NCBI GenBank assembly: GCA_913776795.1
Contig: CAJYRH010000513.1
Span: forward strand, 1 to 7,881
Direction of reading: 5' to 3'
DNA from: an uncultured Pseudorhodoferax sp.
GTDB lineage: Bacteria; Pseudomonadota; Gammaproteobacteria; Burkholderiales; Burkholderiaceae
Length of the DNA stretch: 7,881 nt
Below are positions 1-5,876 of the stretch, in pieces. A model generated the notes under the pieces. The model was not told the DNA's origin and did not search any database. It was given only the letters and a program-made list of their open reading frames with translations. Made by a program: the position numbers and the translations under genes. How positions within the stretch are numbered: the first letter of the stretch is position 1; each line of letters opens with the position of its first letter.

Positions 1-1236
1 GTTCTGCAGCGCCACGTCGTGGATCAGTTGGTCGTAGGCACGCTGCAGGAAGGTGGAGTAGATCGCCACCACGGGCTTGAGGCCCTGCGTGGCCAGGCCC
101 GCTGCGAAGGTGACGGCATGCTGCTCGGCGATGCCCACGTCGTGGTAGCGCTTCGGAAAGCGCTGCTCGAACTCCACCATGCCGGAGCCCTCGCGCATGG
201 CCGGCGTGATGCCGACCAACCGCGGGTCGTGCGCGGCCATGTCGCACAGCCACTGGCCGAAGACCTGCGTGAAGGTCGGCTTGCCCGGCGTGCTCGGCTT
301 GACCAGGCCCACGCGCGGATCGAACTTGCCGGGGCCGTGGTAGGCCACCGGGTCCGCCTCCGCGAGCTTGTAGCCCTGGCCCTTCCTCGTGACCACGTGC
401 AGGAACTGCGGTCCGTTCAACTGGCGGATGTTCTCCAGCGTGGGGATCAGCGAGTCGAGGTCGTGCCCGTCGATCGGGCCGATGTAATTGAAGCCGAACT
501 GCTCGAACATGGTGCCCGGCACGACCATGCCCTTGGCATGCTGCTCCAGCCGCTTGGCCAGCTCGAACAGCGGCGGTGCCGCCTTGAGCACCTGCTTGCC
601 CACGTTCTTGGCACGCGCGTAGAAGTTGCCCGACAGCAGTTGCGCCAGGTACCGGTTCAGCGCACCCACGGGCGGGCTGATGCTCATGTCGTTGTCGTTC
701 AGGATCACGAGCAGGTTGCAATCGCTCACGCCCGCGTTGTTGAGCGCCTCGAAGGCCATGCCGGCCGTTAGCGCGCCGTCGCCGATGATGGCCACGGCAT
801 GGGTGTCCTCGCCCTTGAGCCTGGCGGCCGTGGCCATCCCGAGTGCCGCGGAGATCGAGGTCGAGGAATGCGCGGTGCCGAAGGTGTCGTACGGGCTCTC
901 GCTGCGCATCGGAAAGCCCGACAGGCCGCCGAGCTGGCGCAGCGTGGGCATGCGGTCGCGCCGGCCCGTGAGGATCTTGTGCGGATAGGTCTGGTGGCCC
1001 ACGTCCCAGACCAGTTGGTCAGCGGGCGTGTTGAAGACGTAGTGCAGCGCCACCGTGAGCTCCACGGTGCCGAGGTTGGAGCTGAGGTGGCCGCCGGTGC
1101 GCGATACGCTGTCCAGCACGTAGGCGCGCAGCTGGTCGGCCAGGGGCTTGAGTTCGTGGCGCGGCAACCGGCGCAGGTCGGCCGGATCGTTGATGCGCAT
1201 GAGCAGCGGGTAGGCCGCTGCGTCCGAATGGGCCAT
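1..1236 (-). CDS. dxs: 1-deoxy-D-xylulose-5-phosphate synthase, N-terminal 412 residues (cut by window edge)
   Basis: DXS is a cytosolic, thiamine-diphosphate-dependent enzyme that condenses pyruvate and glyceraldehyde-3-phosphate into DXP. This is the first and flux-controlling step of the MEP isoprenoid pathway and also feeds thiamine and pyridoxal synthesis. The frame runs open to the window edge, so 412 of the usual 620-640 residues are visible. Seen motifs: GGHLSSNLG with His50; the ThDP/Mg signature GDGALTAG at 152-159, with Asp153 and Asn182 as metal ligands; and [12 protein letters not shown] with Glu371, the expected cofactor-activating glutamate. The last residues ([11 protein letters not shown]) begin the pyrimidine-binding domain. 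The start at 1236 is chosen because GGAGAG lies 9 bases upstream. The gene follows ispA by 22 bases and is the third gene of xseB-ispA-dxs. The family call is essentially certain; the missing C-terminus cannot be checked for integrity. Confidence 0.97.
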   Translation of the reverse strand, partial: MAHSDAAAYPLLMRINDPADLRRLPRHELKPLADQLRAYVLDSVSRTGGHLSSNLGTVELTVALHYVFNTPADQLVWDVGHQTYPHKILTGRRDRMPTLRQLGGLSGFPMRSESPYDTFGTAHSSTSISAALGMATAARLKGEDTHAVAIIGDGALTAGMAFEALNNAGVSDCNLLVILNDNDMSISPPVGALNRYLAQLLSGNFYARAKNVGKQVLKAAPPLFELAKRLEQHAKGMVVPGTMFEQFGFNYIGPIDGHDLDSLIPTLENIRQLNGPQFLHVVTRKGQGYKLAEADPVAYHGPGKFDPRVGLVKPSTPGKPTFTQVFGQWLCDMAAHDPRLVGITPAMREGSGMVEFEQRFPKRYHDVGIAEQHAVTFAAGLATQGLKPVVAIYSTFLQRAYDQLIHDVALQN

Positions 1237-1245
1237 GGGGTTGTT

Positions 1246-1251
1246 CTCTCC
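1246..1251 (-). promoter_or_regulatory. Ribosome binding site of dxs
   Basis: On the minus strand GGAGAG stands 9 bases before the ATG at 1236, inside the 22-base gap after ispA. It decides the dxs start and suggests dxs is translated independently of ispA within the same transcript. Confidence 0.7.
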
Positions 1252-1258
1252 GTAGCGC

Positions 1259-2227
1259 TCAGGTCGAGCGGTTCACGACCATGTCGGCCAGGGCGCGCAG
1301 CGCGCGCGTGTCGGCCAGGTCGCCCCTGTCCAGGGCCGCCAGGGCCTGGTCGAGCAGTTCCTGTGCGTAGGCCTGCGAGCGCGCCAGACCCAGCACCGAA
1401 ACATAGGTCGGTTTGTCCTGTGCAGCATCCTTCCCTGCGGTCTTGCCCAACGTCGCGGAATCGGCAGTCACGTCCAGGATGTCGTCGACGACCTGGAAGG
1501 CCAGCCCCAGCGCGGCGCCGTAGACCGCAAGCCCCTGCAGCGCCTGCGCACTGCAGCTGCTCTGCGGATGGCAGCAGGCCGCGCCCATCATCACGCTGCC
1601 CTGCAGCAGGGCACCGGTCTTCAGGCGGTGCATGTCGCGCAGCTGGTCTTCCGACAGGCTGTGGCCGATGCTGGCCAGGTCGATGGCCTGGCCGCCCGCC
1701 ATGCCTTCGCAACCCGCCGCGCGCGCCAGCAGGCGGCACAAGGTGGCCTGCACGCTGGCCGGCGCACTTGCCTGCTCGGACGTCAGCAGTTCGAAAGCCA
1801 GGGCCTGCAGCGCATCGCCGGCCAGCAGCGCCTGGGCCTCGCCGAAGCGCACATGGACGGTCGGCTTGCCGCGGCGCAGAACGTCGTTGTCCATGCAGGG
1901 CATGTCGTCGTGCACGAGGGAGTAAGCATGGATCAGCTCGACCGCGCAGGCCGCGCGCAACGCCGCGTCGTCCAGCCCGCGGGCCGCCTCGGCCGGCTCG
2001 TTCGCGCCACCGGCCACGGCTGCGCGTGCGGCCAGCACCAGCAAGGGGCGCAAACGCTTGCCGCCATCGAGCACCGCGTAGCGCATCGCCTCGCGCAGCG
2101 CCGCGGGCGCGTCGTGGCCATCGTCGGCTTCGGTCGCCGGCGCCACCCAGGCCGACAGCGCGCTCTCCACGCGGTCCAGCGTGGCGGTGCTCCAGGCGGC
2201 CAGGTCGAAGGAAGGAGAGCCGCTCAT
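1259..2227 (-). CDS. ispA: Farnesyl diphosphate synthase (short-chain polyprenyl synthase)
   Basis: This 322-residue cytosolic enzyme adds IPP to DMAPP and then to GPP to make farnesyl diphosphate, the precursor of ubiquinone side chains and undecaprenyl phosphate. Seen motifs: GGKRLRP at 55-61 (diphosphate binding), first aspartate-rich motif DDMPCMD at 107-113 (DDx4D, the bacterial FPP type), GGQAIDL at 178-184, KTGALL at 203-208, and second aspartate-rich motif DDILD at 248-252. Tyr102 and Ser103 sit just before the first motif, as in Escherichia coli IspA, which fits a C15 product. Length is slightly above the usual 300, mainly from the N-terminus. The ATG overlaps the xseB stop (ATGA), with GGAG six bases before it inside xseB, so translational coupling is likely. 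In-frame sequence further upstream only reads xseB out of frame. Confidence 0.96.
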   Translation of the reverse strand: MSGSPSFDLAAWSTATLDRVESALSAWVAPATEADDGHDAPAALREAMRYAVLDGGKRLRPLLVLAARAAVAGGANEPAEAARGLDDAALRAACAVELIHAYSLVHDDMPCMDNDVLRRGKPTVHVRFGEAQALLAGDALQALAFELLTSEQASAPASVQATLCRLLARAAGCEGMAGGQAIDLASIGHSLSEDQLRDMHRLKTGALLQGSVMMGAACCHPQSSCSAQALQGLAVYGAALGLAFQVVDDILDVTADSATLGKTAGKDAAQDKPTYVSVLGLARSQAYAQELLDQALAALDRGDLADTRALRALADMVVNRST

Positions 2228-2463
2228 TCCTGGCTCCACGGCCTGGCCTGGCCCTGCTGGTCCAGCACGCGGATCTGCTCCTCCACCGCGTCGAGCCGGC
2301 CACGGCAGAACTGCAGCAGTTCCGCACCACGCCGATAGCCGGTCAAGAGGCCGTCCAGCGGCATCTGGCCCGATTCCATCTGGCCCACCAACGCCTCCAG
2401 CTCCTGCAACGCAGCCTCGTAACTGACGGGGTCGGACGGGGGCGAGGCGATGGCCTTGGGCAT
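2224..2463 (-). CDS. xseB: Exodeoxyribonuclease VII small subunit
   Basis: The 79-residue small subunit of exonuclease VII coats the helical stalk of the large subunit XseA; the complex degrades single-stranded DNA from both ends in the cytoplasm during repair. The sequence shows the typical short helical core at about residues 15-68, beginning [12 protein letters not shown], with the conserved segment [16 protein letters not shown] (42-57) and a charged second helix. Length matches the usual 75-90. xseA is not in the window, which is normal because the two subunits are often unlinked. It is the first gene of the operon and shares its last bases with ispA. The ATG at 2463 is preferred because the next in-frame ATG (2592) would add residues unlike the family and pass the likely promoter. 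No purine-rich Shine-Dalgarno precedes 2463. Confidence 0.93.
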   Translation of the reverse strand: MPKAIASPPSDPVSYEAALQELEALVGQMESGQMPLDGLLTGYRRGAELLQFCRGRLDAVEEQIRVLDQQGQARPWSQE

Positions 2464-2498
2464 GAGGACGAATGGGCATTGACGAAAGGAAGAGACGG

Positions 2499-2504
2499 AT
2501 TTTA
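2499..2504 (-). promoter_or_regulatory. Candidate -10 element of the xseB-ispA-dxs promoter
   Basis: On the minus strand TAAAAT lies 35 bases before the xseB ATG, placing a transcription start near 2492 and giving a leader of about 28 bases. No good -35 hexamer is seen at 16-18 bases upstream. The match and position support a promoter, but this is inference from sequence only. Confidence 0.45.
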
Positions 2505-2556
2505 GGCGCTGCGCCACCAGGCATTCCTTACGGGGCGCACTGGCATCGGCCGCAGC

Positions 2557-2562
2557 TACAAT
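2557..2562 (+). promoter_or_regulatory. Candidate -10 element for the Rieske oxygenase gene
   Basis: GCTACAATCGCGCC contains TACAAT, a near-consensus -10, on the plus strand. The start of transcription would be near 2569, leaving a leader of about 155 bases before the ATG at 2724. No convincing -35 box is visible at the right distance. It lies about 55 bases from the opposing xseB -10, a normal layout for divergent promoters. Confidence 0.4.
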
Positions 2563-2603
2563 CGCGCCTCCCTTTTTCCGAGCAAGCGGCAACGCTTCGA
2601 AAG

Positions 2604-2624
2604 GAGCCTCGGCGGCTCAGCCGA
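2604..2624 (+). other. Two mutually exclusive small hairpins in the Rieske gene leader
   Basis: GAGCC (2604-2608) pairs with GGCTC (2614-2618), while TCGGC (2609-2613) pairs with GCCGA (2620-2624). The two 5-bp stems interleave, so only one can form at a time. This resembles a minimal antiterminator/terminator switch in layout, but no U-tract follows and in GC-rich DNA such short stems occur by chance. Confidence 0.3.
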
Positions 2625-2687
2625 TCCACCCCTCCCGCGCAGCTCTCCACTGGTGCCTTGGTGCCGTCGGAACAGGCGCCTACCCTG

Positions 2688-2701
2688 CCCCTTCATAGGG
2701 G
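2688..2701 (+). other. Small GC hairpin upstream of the Rieske gene ribosome binding site
   Basis: CCCCT-TCAT-AGGGG forms a 5-bp stem with a four-base loop, 22 bases before the start codon. It has no following T-run, so it is not an intrinsic terminator. It may shape the leader RNA near the ribosome binding site. Confidence 0.35.
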
Positions 2702-2716
2702 GAGTCTCTAGGTCAG

Positions 2717-2728
2717 GACATGCATGTC
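2717..2728 (+). other. 12-bp perfect palindrome overlapping the Rieske gene start codon
   Basis: GACATGCATGTC is a perfect palindrome covering part of the AGGA ribosome binding site (2715-2718) and the start codon (2724-2726). It also creates an out-of-frame ATG at 2720 that reads only three codons before TGA (2729-2731). It could be an operator half-site pair or a translation-sensitive element, or coincidence. Confidence 0.4.
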
Positions 2729-3899
2729 TGATTTAAGTCTTCAACTTCAGCAGGCCGAAAGCCAACTCCCCGTTTCCAGTTACTTCGACGAGGCGCTGTT
2801 CCAGCGCGAGTTGGAGACGATCTTCCAGCGCGGTCCCCGCTACGTGGGGCATGAACTCCTGGTGCCGCAGGTCGGCGACTACCACGTGCTGCCGCAGGAG
2901 CGCGAGGGCCGTGCGCTGGTTCGCACGCCCCAGGGGGTGGACCTGGTGTCGAACGTCTGCCGGCACCGGCAGGCCGTGATCCTCAAGGGCCGCGGATCGC
3001 TGGCAAACACGCAGAGCGGCAGCGCGGGCGGGAACATCGTTTGCCCATTGCACCGCTGGACCTACAGCGGCGGGCGGGGCAGTCCGGCCGGCTCGCTGCT
3101 GGGCGCGCCGCATTTCGCCCAGGACCCCTGCCTGAACCTGGCGAACTACCCGTTGCAGAACTGGAACGGCCTTCTGTTCGAAGGCGCCGAACCCGGCCGC
3201 GTCGAACGCGAGCTGGCCCGGCTGGGCCCGCGTGCGGACCTGAGCTTCGACGGCTACGTGTTCGACCGCGTCGAACTGCACGAATGCGACTACAACTGGA
3301 AGACCTTCATCGAGGTCTACCTGGAGGACTACCACGTCGGCCCCTTCCACCCCGGCCTCGGGAACTTCGTGACCTGCGAGGACCTGCGTTGGGAGTTCGG
3401 CGAGCACCACTCGGTGCAGACCGTGGGCATCGCCGGTCGCCTCGGCAAGGCCGGCAGCCCGGCCTACCAGCGCTGGCAGAAAGCCCTGATGGACTACCGC
3501 CAGGGGCAGGCGCCGCGCTACGGCGCGATCTGGCTGACCTACTACCCCACCGTGATGGTGGAGTGGTACCCGCACGTGCTCACGGTGTCCACGCTGCACC
3601 CGGTCTCGCCACAGAAGACGCTCAACACGGTGGAGTTCTACTACCCCGAGGAGATTGCCGCATTCGAGCGCGAGTTCGTCGATGCGCAGCAGGCGGCCTA
3701 CATGGAGACCTGCGTGGAGGATGATGAGATCGCGCTGCGCATGGACGCAGGTCGCAAGGCGCTGATGGCGCGCGGCGACGACGAGGCGGGTCCCTACCAG
3801 AGCCCCATGGAAGATGGCATGCAGCACTTCCACGAGTGGTACCGGCGCCAGTTGCGCGGCGTGCCGCTGGCGATGCCGTTCCAGGCGCGGCAACGCTGA
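2724..3899 (+). CDS. Rieske [2Fe-2S] ring-hydroxylating oxygenase, alpha subunit
   Basis: A 391-residue protein with the two-domain layout of Rieske non-heme iron oxygenase alpha subunits, which insert oxygen into aromatic or other hydrophobic substrates using electrons from a reductase. The Rieske domain (about 40-155) carries Cys79-x-His81 and Cys107-x2-His110 as cluster ligands. The gap between the pairs is 25 residues, longer than the usual 15-17, because of a Gly/Ser-rich insert (91-104). The catalytic domain carries NWK (191-193) and the mononuclear iron ligands His204 and His209 in YLEDYHVGPFH; an acidic group at 332-334 probably supplies the third ligand. Glu201 occupies the position where naphthalene dioxygenase has its bridging Asp. 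No signal peptide is seen, so it is cytoplasmic. AGGA five bases upstream supports the start. No beta subunit, ferredoxin or reductase lies nearby. The substrate is unknown. Confidence 0.9.
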   Translation: MSDLSLQLQQAESQLPVSSYFDEALFQRELETIFQRGPRYVGHELLVPQVGDYHVLPQEREGRALVRTPQGVDLVSNVCRHRQAVILKGRGSLANTQSGSAGGNIVCPLHRWTYSGGRGSPAGSLLGAPHFAQDPCLNLANYPLQNWNGLLFEGAEPGRVERELARLGPRADLSFDGYVFDRVELHECDYNWKTFIEVYLEDYHVGPFHPGLGNFVTCEDLRWEFGEHHSVQTVGIAGRLGKAGSPAYQRWQKALMDYRQGQAPRYGAIWLTYYPTVMVEWYPHVLTVSTLHPVSPQKTLNTVEFYYPEEIAAFEREFVDAQQAAYMETCVEDDEIALRMDAGRKALMARGDDEAGPYQSPMEDGMQHFHEWYRRQLRGVPLAMPFQARQR

Positions 3900-3925
3900 G
3901 CGCCGGCGGCACGGCAGGCTGGCAC

Positions 3926-3950
3926 GGGGCCTCGCGCCCCTTTTTCTTTT
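3926..3950 (+). terminator. Intrinsic terminator after the Rieske oxygenase gene
   Basis: GGGGC (3926-3930) pairs with GCCCC (3936-3940) around a CTCGC loop, followed directly by TTTTTCTTTT. It starts 27 bases after the Rieske stop codon and ends 29 bases before the next gene, so it should separate the two transcripts at least partly. Confidence 0.85.
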
Positions 3951-3979
3951 CTATCTCACAACAACAAGCAAGAGCGGTC

Positions 3980-4903
3980 ATGCAAGGTCTGTGGATGGTG
4001 GCGTCGGCGTTCCTGTTCGCCACCATGGGCGTGTGCGTCAAGTTCGCATCGGCTTCGTTCAACAGCGCCGAGCTGGTCTTCTGGCGCGGCATCGTGGGCG
4101 TGGTCTTCATCGGACTGCTCGCGCGGCGCCAGGGCGTCACGCTGGCCACGCGCTACGGCGGCATGCACCTCTGGCGCAGCGTGATCGGCACCTTCTCGCT
4201 GGGCTGCTGGTTCTACGCCATCGCGCACATCCCGCTGTCTGCGGCGATGACGCTCAATTACATGAGCAGCATCTGGATCGCCACCTTTTTGGTGGGTGGC
4301 GCGGTGCTGGCCTGGGTGCCGATGCCCGGGCGCGACGGCCGCGTGCCGCTGCCGCCGTTGCAGGGCGTGCTGGCGCTGACGGTGCTGGTGGGCTTCTTGG
4401 GGGTGGTGATGATCCTCAAGCCCGACGTGAACCCCTCCCAGGGTTTTGCCAGCATGGTGGGTCTGATCTCGGGCCTCACGGCGGCCTTCGCGTACCTGCA
4501 GGTCATCGCGCTGTCGCGCATCGGCGAGCCGGAAACGCGCACGGTGTTCTATTTCGCACTGGGCGCGGCGGTGATGGGCGGGCTGTGGATGATGGTCGCC
4601 GGCGTGTCCCACTGGAACTGGCTGCACGCGCTGTGGCTGCTGCCCATCGGCGTGTTGGCCGCACTGGGCCAGCTCTGCATGACGCGGGCGTATGCCCAGG
4701 CGAACACGGAGGCCGGCACCCTGGTCGTGGCCAACCTGCAGTACTCGGGCATCGTCTTCGCGTCCATCTTCAGCGTACTCCTGTTCGACGACATGATCGA
4801 CACCACGGGCGTCGTCGGGATGGTCCTGGTGATCGCCAGCGGGGTCGTGGCCACGGTGCTGCGTGAGCGCGCAGTGCCCAAGGCCCCGGCCGAAGAGCAC
4901 TGA
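3980..4903 (+). CDS. EamA/DMT-family inner-membrane transporter
   Basis: A 307-residue drug/metabolite transporter family permease, expected in the inner membrane with ten helices in two repeated five-helix EamA halves. Hydrophobic segments fall at about 4-22, 33-48, 67-84, 87-112, 129-147, 155-178, 187-208, 216-234, 248-270 and 276-295. The first half has the family-typical glutamate-to-arginine pattern in AELVFWRG (30-37), and the second half has the RAYAQANT segment (236-243) before helix nine. The C-terminus is short and charged, as expected for a cytoplasmic tail. Most relatives export amino acids, nucleobases or other small metabolites; the substrate cannot be read here. The start at 3980 is chosen because the protein begins directly with helix one; the frame upstream reads through the terminator. 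AGAG five bases upstream is a weak ribosome binding site. No clear promoter follows the terminator. Confidence 0.9.
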   Translation: MQGLWMVASAFLFATMGVCVKFASASFNSAELVFWRGIVGVVFIGLLARRQGVTLATRYGGMHLWRSVIGTFSLGCWFYAIAHIPLSAAMTLNYMSSIWIATFLVGGAVLAWVPMPGRDGRVPLPPLQGVLALTVLVGFLGVVMILKPDVNPSQGFASMVGLISGLTAAFAYLQVIALSRIGEPETRTVFYFALGAAVMGGLWMMVAGVSHWNWLHALWLLPIGVLAALGQLCMTRAYAQANTEAGTLVVANLQYSGIVFASIFSVLLFDDMIDTTGVVGMVLVIASGVVATVLRERAVPKAPAEEH

Positions 4904-4924
4904 CGCGCGCCACAATGGCGCGTC
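4902..4924 (+). other. Hairpin across the transporter stop codon with a -10-like loop
   Basis: CGCGCC (4906-4911) pairs with GGCGCG (4917-4922) around the loop ACAAT; outer bases GA (4902-4903) and TC (4923-4924) extend the symmetry with a two-base slip. The hairpin begins in the TGA of the transporter. No T-run follows. The same bases contain CACAAT (4911-4916), a possible -10 box 30 bases before the sulfurtransferase ATG. Either reading, mRNA structure or promoter, is possible. Confidence 0.4.
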
Positions 4925-4946
4925 CGACACAACGCCGCGAACGCCC

Positions 4947-5846
4947 ATGCACACCACCCTGATCACGCCGGAACAGCTGATGGCCCTGCAGGCCAGCGGA
5001 CAGCCGATGATGCTGTTCGACTGCAGCTTCGAACTCATGCAGCCCCGGGCCGGCGATGCGCAATACCTCCAGGCTCACATCCCCGGGGCCGTACGTGCCG
5101 ACCTCGACCGCGACCTGAGCGCGCGCCACGGCGCGCTCGGCAAGCATGGCGTGCTGACTGCGCACGAGGCCGACACGCCGGCGTCGGGTGGCCGCCACCC
5201 CCTGCCCAACCGCGACAAGTTCGCGATCTGGCTTTCCAGCGTCGGCTTCGCCAACAACATGCAGGCCGTCGTCTACGACCGCCAGGGCGCCAACTATTGC
5301 GGCCGCCTTTGGTGGATGCTGCAATGGGCCGGCCACGCAGCCGTGGCCGTGCTCGATGGCGGTCTGAAGGCCTGGCAGGCCGCGGGCGGTCCGGTCGTGG
5401 CGGGCGAAGAACCGAGCCATTTCCGCAGCAACTTCGAAGTGGGTCCTCCGCTGGTGCGCCTGGTCGATGCGAACGAGGTGCTGGCTCGACTGGAACAGCC
5501 CACGCAGACGGTGCTCGATGCGCGTGCAGCACCACGCTACCGCGGCGAGACCGAGCCGCTCGATCCGGTGGCCGGTCACATCCCGGGCGCGCTGAACCGC
5601 CCGTTCGCCCAGAACATCGGCGAGGACGGCCGCTTCAAGCCGGCCGCCCAGTTGCGCGCCGAGTTCGACGCGCTGCTGGCCGGCCGCGACCCAGCCAGCG
5701 TGGTGCACCAGTGCGGCAGCGGCGTCAGTGCCCTGCCCAACATGCTGGCGATGCAGGTGGCCGGCTACACTGCCTCCGCGCTCTACGCGGGGAGCTGGAG
5801 CGACTGGTGCAGCGATCCGCACCGGCCCGTGGCCACCGGCGGTTGA
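4947..5846 (+). CDS. Two-domain rhodanese-type sulfurtransferase, 3-mercaptopyruvate type (SseA-like)
   Basis: A 299-residue sulfurtransferase with tandem rhodanese domains: an inactive N-terminal copy (about 5-150, with HIPGA at 44-48) and a catalytic C-terminal copy (about 172-290, with GHIPGALNRP at 210-219). The active loop is CGSGVSA with catalytic Cys256. A CGSGV loop points to 3-mercaptopyruvate as sulfur donor, whereas thiosulfate sulfurtransferases usually carry a charged CRKGVT loop; here Ser261 replaces the usual Thr. Arg197 and Arg199 in PRYRGE fit the substrate-carboxylate binding region. The role would be cytoplasmic transfer of sulfane sulfur to cyanide, thiols or proteins. The start at 4947 gives a family-length protein, although no Shine-Dalgarno is visible; an in-frame ATG at 4863 would overlap the transporter gene and add unrelated residues. 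It lies 43 bases after the transporter and may be cotranscribed. Confidence 0.92.
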   Translation: MHTTLITPEQLMALQASGQPMMLFDCSFELMQPRAGDAQYLQAHIPGAVRADLDRDLSARHGALGKHGVLTAHEADTPASGGRHPLPNRDKFAIWLSSVGFANNMQAVVYDRQGANYCGRLWWMLQWAGHAAVAVLDGGLKAWQAAGGPVVAGEEPSHFRSNFEVGPPLVRLVDANEVLARLEQPTQTVLDARAAPRYRGETEPLDPVAGHIPGALNRPFAQNIGEDGRFKPAAQLRAEFDALLAGRDPASVVHQCGSGVSALPNMLAMQVAGYTASALYAGSWSDWCSDPHRPVATGG

Positions 5847-5849
5847 CCA

Positions 5850-5876
5850 GCGCGCTCGGCCTCAGGCCTTGCGTGC
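5850..5876. other. Imperfect dyad between convergent genes (possible bidirectional terminator)
   Basis: GGCCT-C-AGGCC (5858-5868) is flanked after a two-base mismatch by GCGCGC (5850-5855) and GCGTGC (5871-5876), which pair with one G-T wobble. The dyad spans the 15-base gap between the convergent stop codons and the last codons of the minus-strand gene. There is no T-tract on either side, so any termination would be weak. Confidence 0.35.

Noticed and set aside
19..771. Plus-strand open frame of 250 codons opposite dxs
   Set aside because: It overlaps conserved dxs catalytic sequence on the other strand and shows no family motif of its own.
1568..2338. Plus-strand open frame of 256 codons opposite ispA and xseB
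   Set aside because: Antisense shadow with no motif; the ispA aspartate-rich motifs on the minus strand explain the region.
799..2505. Plus-strand open frame of 568 codons opposite dxs and ispA
   Set aside because: Long Pro/Arg/Ala-rich low-complexity translation, typical of the shadow of high-GC genes; the minus strand encodes two clear enzymes here.
2505..2515. GGCGC-T-GCGCC inverted repeat next to the xseB -10 element
   Set aside because: Only five GC pairs; such repeats are frequent in DNA of this composition, and nothing else supports an operator.
2472..2711. Possible 79-residue small protein in the divergent intergenic region
   Set aside because: It covers both promoter candidates, has no ribosome binding site, and its translation shows no ordered features.
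2733..3893. Open frame of 386 codons on the minus strand, antisense to nearly all of the Rieske gene
   Set aside because: Its composition is rich in Val, Arg, Leu and His as expected from reading G/C-biased codons backwards; it has no recognisable motif, and the plus-strand frame contains all the iron-ligand motifs.
3956..5038. Minus-strand open frame of 360 codons opposite the transporter
   Set aside because: His/Arg/Gln-rich antisense translation without hydrophobic segments or motifs; the plus frame has ten clear membrane helices.
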